From positions 124,001-188,000 of the forward strand of contig NZ_RCVR01000010.1 of assembly GCF_016107305.1 (NCBI RefSeq): a stretch of 64,000 bases of DNA. The letters run 5' to 3'. Every line of letters begins with the position of its first letter. Position 1 is the stretch's first letter. A program made the translations under genes and the position numbers. The notes below the pieces were generated by a model. The model did not search any database and was not told the DNA's origin. It worked only from the letters and a program-made list of their open reading frames with translations. Source of the DNA: Roseomonas sp. KE2513 (lineage in GTDB: Bacteria; Pseudomonadota; Alphaproteobacteria; Acetobacterales; Acetobacteraceae). Positions 21,718-29,956 of this stretch are shown here, one piece after another.

Positions 21718-22139
21718 GAATCGGGGAGGCCGCGAGCGCCTCGGGCGTCTCGGCGAAGATGATCCGGCACTACGAGGCGGTGGGGCTGCTGCCCGCCGCC
21801 TCGCGCCGTGCTTCGGGATACCGCGACTACGGGGAGGCGGAGGTGCACGCGCTGCGCTTCATCCGCCGCGCGCGGGAGCTCGGTTTCTCGCTGCACGAGA
21901 TCGCGGCGCTTCTCGCGCTCTGGGGCGACCGGGCGCGGGCGAGCGCCGAGGTGAAGCGGCTCGCGCTCGCGCATGTGGAGGCGCTGGAGAGAAAGGCGCG
22001 CGACCTCTCGGCCATGGCGGCGACGCTGCGACACCTCGCTTCGACCTGCCACGGGGATGGACGGCCGGAATGCCCCATCCTCGAGGATTTGGCTGGCGAG
22101 CCGCCAAAGAAGCCGAACGCTCTCGGAAACGTGATCTAA
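21714..22139 (+). CDS. cueR: MerR family copper-responsive activator
   Basis: 141 residues from a GTG overlapping the copA stop. The N-terminal MerR helix-turn-helix is [20 protein letters not shown], followed by EAVGLLP and [15 protein letters not shown], then a long dimerisation helix. The C-terminal metal loop has Cys112 and Cys120 in [13 protein letters not shown], the same numbering and spacing as the two Cu(I) ligands of E. coli CueR. It would sense cytosolic Cu+ and activate the operon by distorting the 19-base spacer upstream of copA, so it is autoregulated. Confidence 0.94.
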   Translation: MRIGEAASASGVSAKMIRHYEAVGLLPAASRRASGYRDYGEAEVHALRFIRRARELGFSLHEIAALLALWGDRARASAEVKRLALAHVEALERKARDLSAMAATLRHLASTCHGDGRPECPILEDLAGEPPKKPNALGNVI

Positions 22140-22227
22140 CCGTAAGTATCCAGCCCGTAACCCCTGGGGAATGCTCGGCCGGAACAGTCGCGATTCCGCG
22201 GCCGCTGGATCGGGAGATTAGGATCAG

Positions 22228-22518
22228 ATGACGAAGTTGCATGCGATGCTCGGCGCGGCCGCGATCGGCCTGCTTTCCGCCTGCGCGCAGACGACGCCGC
22301 CTCCGACGCCGACGACCGAGCCGATGCGTGGCGCTGCCCTCCCCGTCGGGCGCGCGGTGCCCGGTGGGCCGGCGACCCCGGGGATCGGGACCGAGCCGAT
22401 GCGCGGCGCTACCCTCCCGACGGGCCCCTCGACGCCGGCCTATGGCAGCGGCGTCTCCATCGGCACCGAGCCGATGCGCGGTGGTTCCCTACCGACCGGG
22501 ACCGATCAGCGCCGCTAG
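22228..22518 (+). CDS. Small putative lipoprotein with three TEPMRG repeats
   Basis: 96 residues; AGGA lies 4 bases before the ATG. The N-terminus is a lipoprotein signal (MTKLHAMLGAAAIGLLSAC, lipobox LSAC). The mature part is Pro/Gly/Thr-rich and contains three near-identical units: TEPMRGAALPVG, TEPMRGATLPTG and TEPMRGGSLPTG, spaced 22-25 residues apart. No known fold is recognised. It would be anchored in the outer or inner membrane. It stands alone between cueR and a strong terminator and has its own 88-base leader. Confidence 0.7.
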   Translation: MTKLHAMLGAAAIGLLSACAQTTPPPTPTTEPMRGAALPVGRAVPGGPATPGIGTEPMRGATLPTGPSTPAYGSGVSIGTEPMRGGSLPTGTDQRR

Positions 22519-22544
22519 GCGCCGCCTAAGGAATTGGCGAAGCT

Positions 22545-22570
22545 GCGGGGGCCCTCAGGCCCCCGCTTTT
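22545..22570 (+). terminator. Rho-independent terminator
   Basis: Perfect 9-bp stem GCGGGGGCC (22545-22553) with GGCCCCCGC (22558-22566), loop CTCA, followed by TTTT (22567-22570). It lies 27 bases after the lipoprotein stop and in front of the end of the convergent catabolic operon. The best intrinsic terminator in the window. Confidence 0.88.
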
Positions 22571-22604
22571 CGTTTCAGGCTTTCACGGCCCAGCCGCGCT
22601 CGCC

Positions 22605-23300
22605 TCAGATATCCTCGAAGCGCTCCACATAGCGCAGCCCCGCCTTCTCCAGCGCCGGGCGCATGTCGTAGAGGTCGAGGCCGAGCACACCGGAGGCAAG
22701 CTTCGAGCGCTTGGCTTCCTCGTTCGCCTGACGCTTCTCGGCGGCGGCAAGGGTGGAAGCAATGTCGGCAGCCGGAACAACGACCACGCCGTCGTCGTCC
22801 GCCACGACCACGTCGCCCGGACGCACGGAGACGCCCGCGCAGACGACGGGGATGTTCACCGCACCGAGCGTGGCCTTGACTGTCCCGCGCGCGGAGATCG
22901 CGCGGGACCAGACAGGGAAACCCATCTCCCGCAGCACGGCCACGTCGCGCACGCCGGCATCGATGACGAGGCCGCGCACGCCGCGCGCCTTCAGCGAGGT
23001 GGCGAGAAGGTCGCCGAACATGCCGTCCGTGTTGTCGGTGGTGCAGGCGACGACGAGGATGTCGCCGGGCTCGCACTGCTCGACGGCCACATGGATCATC
23101 CAGTTGTCGCCGGGCTGAGCGAGCACCGTGACGGCGGAACCAGCGGCCGATGCCCCCGGCCAGGCCGGGCGCATGTAGGTCTTCATCAGGTTGGGCGCGC
23201 GGCCGCTCGCCTCGTGCGTGGTGGAGACGCCGAGCGGGGCGAAGCGGTCGATCGTCGCGAGATCGGCGCGCGGGTTGTGGCGGACGACGACCGGGGTCAT
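22605..23300 (-). CDS. ligK: 4-carboxy-4-hydroxy-2-oxoadipate aldolase/oxaloacetate decarboxylase
   Basis: 231 residues from the ATG at 23300. An RraA-fold class II (Mg-dependent) aldolase that cleaves CHA to pyruvate and oxaloacetate, the last step of the protocatechuate 4,5-cleavage and gallate pathways. Visible: [41 protein letters not shown], the active-site strand VIDAGVRDV with Arg/Asp, [13 protein letters not shown], and [18 protein letters not shown]. Length and order match the HMG/CHA aldolases. ATGA overlap with galB; last gene of the operon. Confidence 0.9.
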   Translation of the reverse strand: MTPVVVRHNPRADLATIDRFAPLGVSTTHEASGRAPNLMKTYMRPAWPGASAAGSAVTVLAQPGDNWMIHVAVEQCEPGDILVVACTTDNTDGMFGDLLATSLKARGVRGLVIDAGVRDVAVLREMGFPVWSRAISARGTVKATLGAVNIPVVCAGVSVRPGDVVVADDDGVVVVPAADIASTLAAAEKRQANEEAKRSKLASGVLGLDLYDMRPALEKAGLRYVERFEDI

Positions 23301-24025
23301 GCCAGCACCTCGACGGCATCGGGGAAGATCGTCTGATAGGCCTCGCCGTACTTCATGGCCTTGCCGGAGTTGCGGCCGCCCTGCATGCCGCGGTTCAGCG
23401 CCACGCGCTCGTAGTAGTCCCAGAGGTGGCGTTGGGCGGGCAGCTGCTCGAAGGCCTTCCACTTCTGGTCCCACACCTCGGTAATGTTGAGGATGCGGTT
23501 GGGCTTGAAGTCGCACTGTTCGGGCTGGTGCGGCTCGAACTGGAAGACCTGCGGGGCGGTGTAGGTGACGCCGCCGGGGCCGGGCTTGTGGCCAGCGGCC
23601 TGGGCGGTGATGCGCGCCTCCTGCGCGACCTTGGAGGCGTAGGGGTGATCCACGTTGTAGGGGTCGTTCACCGCGTGGGTGAGGACGAAGGAGGGGTTCA
23701 CCTCGCGGTAGATGTCGATCAGGCGGTCCATCATCGCGTCGGTGATGCGCAGCGGGTAGTCGCCAGCGTCGAAGAACTCGATCTCGGCGCCGAGGATGGA
23801 GGCGGCCGCTTCCGCCTCGGCCTTGCGGCCCTCCTTGCACTTCTCCAGAGTCATGCCCGGCTGCTTCCAGGCGCCCTGGCTCTCGCCGCGCTCGCCGAAG
23901 GACATGCAGACGATCTTCACGCGGTAGCCCATCTTCGCGTGCAGCGCGATGGCGCCGCCGGCGCGCCAGACGAAGTCGCCGGGATGGGCGGTGACGACGA
24001 GGCCGCTCTTCTGGGTTCCGGACAT
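23297..24025 (-). CDS. galB: 4-oxalomesaconate hydratase (PIG-L/LmbE fold)
   Basis: 242 residues. It hydrates 4-oxalomesaconate to 4-carboxy-4-hydroxy-2-oxoadipate. Unlike the unrelated LigJ it has the zinc-dependent PIG-L fold: [19 protein letters not shown] replaces AHPDDE, followed by [58 protein letters not shown] and NRGMQGGRN. These blocks match the Pseudomonas GalB of the gallate pathway as I recall it. 11 bases after ligI and overlapping ligK by ATGA, consistent with consecutive reactions. Confidence 0.9.
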   Translation of the reverse strand: MSGTQKSGLVVTAHPGDFVWRAGGAIALHAKMGYRVKIVCMSFGERGESQGAWKQPGMTLEKCKEGRKAEAEAAASILGAEIEFFDAGDYPLRITDAMMDRLIDIYREVNPSFVLTHAVNDPYNVDHPYASKVAQEARITAQAAGHKPGPGGVTYTAPQVFQFEPHQPEQCDFKPNRILNITEVWDQKWKAFEQLPAQRHLWDYYERVALNRGMQGGRNSGKAMKYGEAYQTIFPDAVEVLA

Positions 24026-24036
24026 CGCGGTGCTCC

Positions 24037-24903
24037 TCAGTTCGCCCAGTAGAGGGTGTTCGGGTTGTCGATTAGGATCCTGCGGCGGTGCGTCTCGTCG
24101 GGTGCCGCGAGGCCGAGGAGGTCCACGAGGTCGCCGTCGTTCGGCATGTCGCCTGCAATGTTCGGGTGCGGGAAGTCGGTGCCCCAGAGCGTGCGGTCGG
24201 GCGCCACTTCGATCAGCTTCTGGGCGAAGGGCACGGCGTCGTGGAAGGGCGCGCCCTGGGAGGTCACGCGCTCCGGCCCGCAGACCTTCACCCAGGCGAG
24301 CGGGTTGCGCATGAGATCGAGCAGGCGGCGGAAGGGCTCCTGGTCGAGGCCGTTCTTGGCCTGCACGCGACCCATGTGGTCGATCACAAAGGGTACCTTG
24401 ATGCGGGAGATGCGCGGCGCGTGCTCTACGATGTCGCCGGCGTCGAGGTGGAGGACGACGTGCCAGCCGAGCGGCTGGATGCGGTCGAGCACGCGATCGA
24501 ACACGTCCAGGTCCGGCGTGCCGCCGAGGTGCTTGACGAAGTTGAAGCGCACGCCGCGCACGCCGCCCTCGTTCAGTTCCTCCAGCGCGTGGTCGGTGAC
24601 GGTGCCGTCCACGATGGCGACGCCGCGATAGGCGCCGTTGCTCGAGGCGATGGCGTCAATCATCGCAGTGTTGTCGGTGCCGTGGCAGCTCGCCTGCACG
24701 ATCACCGCGCGGTCGATGCCGAGAACCTTGTGCACGCGGCGAAGGTCCTCCACCGGCGCGTCGGGCGGCGTGTAGGAACGATCGGGAGCGTAGGGGAACT
24801 TATCGGCCGGGCCGAAGACGTGGCAGTGGGCGTCGCAGGAGCCCTCCGGCAGCTTCAGCTTCGGCGTCCTGGTGTTCGGATCGGGGGGCTGGCAGGTCTT
24901 CAT
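24037..24903 (-). CDS. ligI: 2-pyrone-4,6-dicarboxylate hydrolase
   Basis: 288 residues from the ATG at 24903. An amidohydrolase-superfamily lactonase that opens the 2-pyrone-4,6-dicarboxylate ring to 4-oxalomesaconate. Seen: [10 protein letters not shown] (metal-motif region), [15 protein letters not shown], which is very typical of Lig[42 protein letters not shown] and WGTDFPHPN with the catalytic Asp. It feeds GalB and LigK, encoded immediately downstream. 7 bases after the Bug gene. Cytosolic. Confidence 0.9.
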   Translation of the reverse strand: MKTCQPPDPNTRTPKLKLPEGSCDAHCHVFGPADKFPYAPDRSYTPPDAPVEDLRRVHKVLGIDRAVIVQASCHGTDNTAMIDAIASSNGAYRGVAIVDGTVTDHALEELNEGGVRGVRFNFVKHLGGTPDLDVFDRVLDRIQPLGWHVVLHLDAGDIVEHAPRISRIKVPFVIDHMGRVQAKNGLDQEPFRRLLDLMRNPLAWVKVCGPERVTSQGAPFHDAVPFAQKLIEVAPDRTLWGTDFPHPNIAGDMPNDGDLVDLLGLAAPDETHRRRILIDNPNTLYWAN

Positions 24904-24910
24904 GCTCGTC

Positions 24911-25891
24911 TCACTGCTTCTCAATGCCGGCGCGCTCGATCACCGCGCGCCACTTCTCGGCCTCGCTGGAAAGAAGCTGGCCGAGCTGAGCAGGGCTGTC
25001 GCCCTTCGCCTCGACGCCGGCCTCGAGCAGCTTGCTGCGCACGGCGGGATCGGCCAGGGCCGCGTTCAACTCCTTGTTCAGGCGCTCGACCACGGGCGCG
25101 GGCGTGCGGGCGGGCGCGACGACGGCGTTCCAGGAGGTGACGTCGAAGCCGGCGAGGCCGGCCTCCTGCAGGGTGGGCACATCCGGCAGGTTGGCCGCGC
25201 GGGCCGAGGAGGTGACGGCGATGGCGCGGAGCGAGCCGTCCTTAATCTGCCCCATGAGCGGGGCGACGATCTCGAAGGCGGCCGTCACGTCGTCGCGCAG
25301 CAGGCTGGTGAGCAGCGCGGGCGTGCCGGAGAAGGGCACGGTGGTCGCGTCGACCCCGGCGGTGGTCTTGAACAGCTCGGCCGCCAGGTTCTGCGTGCTG
25401 CCGACGCTGATGGTGCCGATATTCGTGTTCCGCGGGTCGCGCTTCAGGGCCGCAATCAGGTCCTGCGCGGTGCGGATGGGCGAGTTCGGCGCCACGAGGA
25501 TGGCGATGGCAAAGGTGCCCATCAGGCCGACCGGTGCGAAGTCCTTGATCGGGTCGAAGGGCAGGTTGCGGAAGAGAGATTTGCTGATGGCGTGGGCGTT
25601 GGTGGCCACCATCAGCGTCGCGCCATCGGCAGGGGCGGTGAGCAGGGTCTGGCCGGCGACGATGCCGCCCGCGCCGGGGCGGTTCTCGATGACGACGGGC
25701 TGCTTGATACGCTCGGACAGCGCCGCGCCCACGGTGCGGGCCGTGAGGTCGGCCACGCCGCCCGCCGCATTGGGGACGATCAGGCGGATGGGCTTGTCGG
25801 GCAGCGATTGGGCGCGGGCGGCGCCAGGCATGGCGCCGGCCAGGGCCACGGCGCCGCCCAGACGCAGGGCGTCGCGGCGGGAAATGGACAT
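24911..25891 (-). CDS. Tripartite tricarboxylate transporter substrate-binding protein (Bug family)
   Basis: 326 residues. A Tat signal (MSISRRDALRLGGAVALAGA, cleavage near ARAQS) precedes the Bug fold. Family blocks: PIRLIVPNAAGGVADLTARTV, VVIENRPGAGG, ANAHAIS-like loop, VGSTQNLAAELF, VPFSGTPALLTSLL, LPDVPTLQEAG. Periplasmic, binding a carboxylate, here probably an aromatic or pyrone acid given its operon. The membrane partners TctA/TctB are not in the window. In Acetobacteraceae and Burkholderiales such orphan Bug genes are very numerous. First in a block with ligI 7 bases downstream. Confidence 0.9.
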   Translation of the reverse strand: MSISRRDALRLGGAVALAGAMPGAARAQSLPDKPIRLIVPNAAGGVADLTARTVGAALSERIKQPVVIENRPGAGGIVAGQTLLTAPADGATLMVATNAHAISKSLFRNLPFDPIKDFAPVGLMGTFAIAILVAPNSPIRTAQDLIAALKRDPRNTNIGTISVGSTQNLAAELFKTTAGVDATTVPFSGTPALLTSLLRDDVTAAFEIVAPLMGQIKDGSLRAIAVTSSARAANLPDVPTLQEAGLAGFDVTSWNAVVAPARTPAPVVERLNKELNAALADPAVRSKLLEAGVEAKGDSPAQLGQLLSSEAEKWRAVIERAGIEKQ

Positions 25892-25947
25892 GTGCGTTCC
25901 TTTCTTGCGGGGGCCGTGCTCTTGCGGCCGCTTCTCTTAGCGAATGA

Positions 25948-26829
25948 TTACTCGGCCGCCTGCTTGTGGTGCATGGCGGCCGTCAGGCCATCGAGGAGCG
26001 CGTCGAGGTCGGTGGTGGCGAGTTGCTCCGGGCCCATCTCCCGCCCGCGCGCGGCCGCCCAGTCCTGGCGCTCGGCGATGGGGGCGCTGAGCAGCGGCGC
26101 GACGCCGGCCTCCTCCACCGTGCGGGCGACTTCCCGCATCTCCTCCGCCCGGCGCTTGCCGTGGATGAGGGCGCGGCTCATGACGTAGCGGGCAAGGTTG
26201 CGCCAGTTCTCGTGCGGCAGGGTGTCGGAGAGGGAGCGGAGCACGTCCTCCTCCACACCGTAGTGGCGGGCGGCGAGCATGCACTCGGTGGTCAGCGCCT
26301 CCAGCCCCTTCACCATGACGCTGCGGCACATCTTCACCGCGGAGGCGCGGCCGATCTCCGGCGAGTAGATTTTCAGGTCCATGCCGTAAGGCGCCATGAG
26401 GTCCATGAAGCCCTGCGCATCCGGCCCGCCCAGCAGGATGGGGGAGCGCAGGCCCTTGGGTGGCACGCTGGCCATCACCGCGGCCTCGACGTAGCGGCCG
26501 CCATGCGTGGCCACCGCGCGGCCGTTGGCCTGCTTCGTGGAAGGGGAGACGGAGTTCACGTCCACCACGAAGGGCGCGCGCGAGAGACCGCCCGCGAGGG
26601 ACTCGGCGGCCGCAAGGGCGGAGCCGGCGGTGACGCAGACGAAAACGACGTCTGCGCCCGCCGCCGCCTCGGCGGCGCTGGCGTGGACGGTGGCGCCGAA
26701 GGCCCGGGCGCGCTCGCGCGCGGCGTCCGCCACGTCGAAGGCGTTGATGGCGCTGGCGCCGCCCGCGCGCAGGTCGCGGGCGAAGATGCCGCCGACCTCA
26801 CCGAAGCCGATGATCGCGAAGCTGGTCAT
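25948..26829 (-). CDS. NAD(P)-dependent dehydrogenase, 6-phosphogluconate dehydrogenase-like with DUF1932-type C-terminus
   Basis: 293 residues. The N-terminal Rossmann domain starts MTSFAIIGFGEVGGIFARDL, with VFVCVTAGSAL and VDVNSVSPSTKQ. The helical C-terminal half (KMCRSVMVKGLEALTTECML, LPHENWRNLARYVMSRALIHGKRRAEEM) matches the DUF1932-type C-terminus. The substrate is unknown. By position between a decarboxylase-like protein and the ring-fission pathway it may oxidise an intermediate, perhaps standing in for the missing LigC step, but that is inference. 12 bases downstream of the upstream gene. Confidence 0.8.
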   Translation of the reverse strand: MTSFAIIGFGEVGGIFARDLRAGGASAINAFDVADAARERARAFGATVHASAAEAAAGADVVFVCVTAGSALAAAESLAGGLSRAPFVVDVNSVSPSTKQANGRAVATHGGRYVEAAVMASVPPKGLRSPILLGGPDAQGFMDLMAPYGMDLKIYSPEIGRASAVKMCRSVMVKGLEALTTECMLAARHYGVEEDVLRSLSDTLPHENWRNLARYVMSRALIHGKRRAEEMREVARTVEEAGVAPLLSAPIAERQDWAAARGREMGPEQLATTDLDALLDGLTAAMHHKQAAE

Positions 26830-26841
26830 GGATCTCTTTCC

Positions 26842-27720
26842 TTATTCCACGCCGGCGGGCAGGCCGGCCCAGACATCGTCCAGCGTGAGCGGACGAGGGA
26901 GCATGTCCTGCGCCGTCATGTAGTCGAGCGCGAGCTGGATGATGGGGTTCAGGGCCGCGCGGGTGGCGGGCGGTGCGCCGCGCTCGCCCGGCCGCACTGG
27001 GGCGGCTGAGGCGCGGACCATGCGGAGGAGTTCCTGCACGAGTTCCGGGTGCATCTCGGCCAGGTCCTGGCTGACGGTCAGGAGGTGGTTCGCGGGCACG
27101 AAGCCGTGGCGTCCCCAGAAGGCCTCCGCGGCGGCCTTGGGGTCGGGGAAGACGGTGCGGAGGTTGGGGTCGTCCGGCACGTCGTTGCCGACGATCACCG
27201 CGTCGAGCGCACCGTCCCGGAGCATGGCCATCATGTCGGCGCCCTTGGGCGCGCGCTCCGCCCAGGGCGGGTCGGCGATGCCCTGGACATGGGCTTCCTC
27301 GAAGGTGATCCAGCGGCTAGCGGAGGGGGGCGGGCCGCCGTGCTCGGCGATGATCCCGCGCAGCCACATGCCGGTGGTCTGGCTATAGGCGCGGACCCCG
27401 ATGCGACGGCCGGCGAGGTCGGCGGGGCCCTGAATGCTGCTGCCGGCGAGGCAGAGCATGGCGGATTCCTGGAAGCGGGCCGCGAGCACCACGGGCAGCA
27501 GCACGAGGGGGCGGCCGACGGCGCGCGCCTGGAGGAAGGTGGCGATTGCCATCTCCGAGACGTCGAAGCGCCCCTCCCGCACCATCGGCGCGAAGGCGCG
27601 GCTGATGACGGGGATATCGGCGAGGTCGAGGCGGAGGAGGTCGGAGGCGACCGCGCCCTCCTTCAGGGCGCGGGTGCGGGGATAGGTGCCGATGGCGGCG
27701 CGGAGAGTGGTGGGAACCAT
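26842..27720 (-). CDS. 4,5-dihydroxyphthalate decarboxylase-like / periplasmic-binding-fold protein
   Basis: 292 residues without a signal peptide. It has the type-2 periplasmic-binding fold used by the PhtD/Pht5 decarboxylases: AIGTYPRTRALKEGAV, MVREGRFDVSEMAIATFLQA, VVLAARFQESAMLC, DLAGRRIGVRAYSQTTGMWLRGI, then VPANHLLTVSQDLAEMHPELV. True members decarboxylate 4,5-dihydroxyphthalate to protocatechuate, which would feed the lower pathway encoded downstream. It could instead be a binding-fold protein of other function. First gene of the six-gene run to ligK. Confidence 0.65.
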   Translation of the reverse strand: MVPTTLRAAIGTYPRTRALKEGAVASDLLRLDLADIPVISRAFAPMVREGRFDVSEMAIATFLQARAVGRPLVLLPVVLAARFQESAMLCLAGSSIQGPADLAGRRIGVRAYSQTTGMWLRGIIAEHGGPPPSASRWITFEEAHVQGIADPPWAERAPKGADMMAMLRDGALDAVIVGNDVPDDPNLRTVFPDPKAAAEAFWGRHGFVPANHLLTVSQDLAEMHPELVQELLRMVRASAAPVRPGERGAPPATRAALNPIIQLALDYMTAQDMLPRPLTLDDVWAGLPAGVE

Positions 27721-27840
27721 GGGATCAGGCTTGCCCCGTGCCGGAAAGCCCGCTTGCGCCGGTTGCCGCCATGCCCTGTTCCTCCGTTGCCGGTTCGGCC
27801 TCTGCTCGGGCCTGATCCTATAGAACGCCAGGACATATAC
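27721..27840 (-). promoter_or_regulatory. Probable promoter/LysR operator of the catabolic operon
   Basis: 120 bases between the LysR stop and the first catabolic gene. On the plus strand TATA (27819-27822) and TATA (27836-27839) flank GAACGCCAGGACA, giving an interrupted AT dyad of the size bound by LysR proteins (T-N11-A type) in otherwise GC-rich DNA. A promoter for the minus-strand operon is expected here. The exact -10/-35 is not clear. Confidence 0.35.
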
Positions 27841-28848
27841 CTACCGCGCGAGGCGCGCCGCCGTCCTATCGCTTTCCAGGGGCGAAGTATCAGCGAGAGT
27901 TATAGCGGCCAGTCCACGCTCACCGATCTCGGCGATATGGGCGCGCAGGCAGGCGATGAAAGCGAGGCCGCCCGGCGGCATGGGCCGGTCGTGCGGCAGG
28001 ATGAGGCCGGCGGGGCGCGGCGGGGCGGGGGCCGGCAGGGGCACCACGCGCAGCGTGCCGCGCAGGAGGTCGCCGGCCATCATCAGGCGGGGCATGAGGG
28101 CGATCAGGTCGGTCGCGTGCAGCATCTCCCGGATGAAGCCGTAGGAGCTGGAGCGGAGCGAGGTGGCCGGGGCGAGGTCGAGGAGCGCGACGAGCCCCTC
28201 GATCTCCTGGCCGACACGCTGGCTGACAGTGGGAAGGATCAGCTCGTAGCGGCGCAGCGCCTCCGGCGTGATCTCGGGCAGGTCGAGCACGGGGTGACCG
28301 GCGCGCACGAGGACGGAGATCGGCTCCTCCCAGAGCGGCTCGCGCGGGAAGCCGTCGGGCACGGCGGGCTCGTAGAGGCGGCCGACGATGAGGTCGATCT
28401 CGCCGGCCGCGAGCTTGGGGAGAAGTTCCTCCGTCCGCCCCTGCTCCAGCCGGACGCGGATGCCCGGGTGCTCGGTGGTCAGGCGGGTGAGCGCGCCGGG
28501 AAGAACGCCCGTCGCGGCCACGGGAAGGGTTCCGATGGCCACAGTGCCGCCCCCGGGCTCAGAGAGGCGGTCCAACTCCTCGTCCAGCCGGCGCAGCTCG
28601 GCCAGGATCCGGCGGGCAGAGGTGGCGAGGAGGGTGCCGGCCTCCGTGGCGCGCACGCCGCGCGGCAAGCGGTCGAAAAGGCGCTGGCCGGTGATCTCCT
28701 CCAGGTCCTGCAGGGTGCGCGTGAGGGCGGGCTGGCTGATGCCGAGGGTGGCGGAGGCGCGCAGCAGGCTGCGCTGCACGGCGATGGCCTCCACCGCCCG
28801 GAGGTGGTGGAGCTTGAGGCGCTGGTCGAGGTAGCGCCGGAGGGTCAC
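27841..28848 (-). CDS. LysR family transcriptional regulator (PcaQ/GbpR-like)
   Basis: 335 residues from a GTG at 28848. The N-terminal winged helix-turn-helix reads RLKLHHLRAVEAIAVQRSLL, ATLGISQPALTRTLQDLEEI, RLFDRLPRGVRATEAG. The effector domain follows with VAIGTLPVAATGVLPGAL and EITPEALRRYELILP. The opening 'L.QRLKLHHLRA.EAIA' is close to PcaQ/GbpR regulators of aromatic-acid genes. It is transcribed towards the LigI-GalB-LigK operon 120 bases away and probably controls it. The start overlaps the stop of the upstream Gfo/Idh gene by GTGA. Confidence 0.88.
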   Translation of the reverse strand: MTLRRYLDQRLKLHHLRAVEAIAVQRSLLRASATLGISQPALTRTLQDLEEITGQRLFDRLPRGVRATEAGTLLATSARRILAELRRLDEELDRLSEPGGGTVAIGTLPVAATGVLPGALTRLTTEHPGIRVRLEQGRTEELLPKLAAGEIDLIVGRLYEPAVPDGFPREPLWEEPISVLVRAGHPVLDLPEITPEALRRYELILPTVSQRVGQEIEGLVALLDLAPATSLRSSSYGFIREMLHATDLIALMPRLMMAGDLLRGTLRVVPLPAPAPPRPAGLILPHDRPMPPGGLAFIACLRAHIAEIGERGLAAITLADTSPLESDRTAARLAR

Positions 28849-29813
28849 ACGCCCGCCGCTTCGAGCGAGGCGCGGACGGCCTCCTCCACCCGCAGGGCTG
28901 CGTCGAGAGCGGCGCGGCCGGCAGCGCCGTCGGCCTCCACCGGGGCGCCGTCGAGGCAGGCGGCGGCGAAGGAGGCGTGCTCGGCTTCCAGGCTGTCGCT
29001 CTCGGCCCAGGTGGCGGTGAGGAGGCCGTGGCCGGGGATCTGCTCCAGCGGCGCCCCCTCCCCCTTCCTCACCCAGGCCATCTCCCGCTTCAGGTGGTCG
29101 AGGTTGAGGTAGCCGGCATCACCGAAGAGGCGCAGGCGCCGCTCCATGTGCAGCGAGACGCGGCTGGCGGTGATGGTGGCGGCGGCGCCGTTGCCGAAGC
29201 GGAGGCGGGCATTGGCGATGTCGATGGTGGGGGAGAGGACGCGGGTGCCGACCGCGTCCACGCCCACAAGCGGGCTGCCGGCCAGCGCCAGGGCGAGATC
29301 GAGGTCATGGATCATCAGGTCCAACACCACCGAGACGTCGAGGCTGCGGGGGCGGAAGGGAGCGATGCGGATCGCCTCCATATAGAGAGGACGGCCGACG
29401 CGGGCGGCGAGTGCGCCTTCGGCCCGCAGCGCGCGCATGCCGCCGGAGAAGCGCTCGAGCTGGCCGACCTGGAGCACCACGCCCTTGGCCTTCGCCAGGG
29501 CGATGAGGTCGTCGGCCTGCTCCAGCGTGGCGGCGATGGGTTTCTCCACCAGCACGTGGCGGCCGGCGGAGAGGGCGGCGTGAGCCAGCCCGTGGTGGAA
29601 GGCGGTGGGGGCGGCAACGATCACGGCCTGGGCGGCCTCTATCACCTGATCAGCGGAAAGGGCCGGGCAGCCGGCCTCAGCGGCGACGGCGGCGGCGCGG
29701 GCGGGGTCGGCGTCGTGCAGGCCGACGAATTCCAGGCGCGGCGCCTTCGAGGCCTTCAGCGCGTGAAAGCGGCCGAAATGACCGGCGCCAAGAATGCCCA
29801 GACGAAGACGCAT
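28845..29813 (-). CDS. Gfo/Idh/MocA family oxidoreductase
   Basis: 322 residues from the ATG at 29813. Rossmann start MRLRLGILGAGHFGRFHAL, then VIVAAPTAFHHGLAHAAL, the signature HVLVEKPIAATLEQAD with the conserved EKP, GQLERFSG, and the substrate-domain motif VVLDLMIHDLDLALAL with the catalytic His. Sugar or inositol dehydrogenases and GnnA-type UDP-sugar dehydrogenases have this layout. The substrate cannot be read. It is not an obvious LigC. GTGA overlap with the LysR gene; divergent from secD across 143 bases. Confidence 0.85.
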   Translation of the reverse strand: MRLRLGILGAGHFGRFHALKASKAPRLEFVGLHDADPARAAAVAAEAGCPALSADQVIEAAQAVIVAAPTAFHHGLAHAALSAGRHVLVEKPIAATLEQADDLIALAKAKGVVLQVGQLERFSGGMRALRAEGALAARVGRPLYMEAIRIAPFRPRSLDVSVVLDLMIHDLDLALALAGSPLVGVDAVGTRVLSPTIDIANARLRFGNGAAATITASRVSLHMERRLRLFGDAGYLNLDHLKREMAWVRKGEGAPLEQIPGHGLLTATWAESDSLEAEHASFAAACLDGAPVEADGAAGRAALDAALRVEEAVRASLEAAGV

Positions 29814-29956
29814 GTTCAGGTTCCCTCGAACTGCGCCAGCCTGTAGCAGGGACTGTCCCGGGTTGCATCGGGGGCGGGCGGGAAGCATCTTCCGGCCCAA
29901 TTTTCGTGGCATAGTGCCAGTTCTTACACACGGTTCGACGGGGGGCCGCAAAGGCC

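Noticed and set aside
28845-29813. Calling the Gfo/Idh oxidoreductase LigC (CHMS dehydrogenase)
   Set aside because: The fold is shared but the N-terminal sequence and C-terminal motifs do not resemble LigC, and the gene is separated from the pathway genes by the LysR gene.
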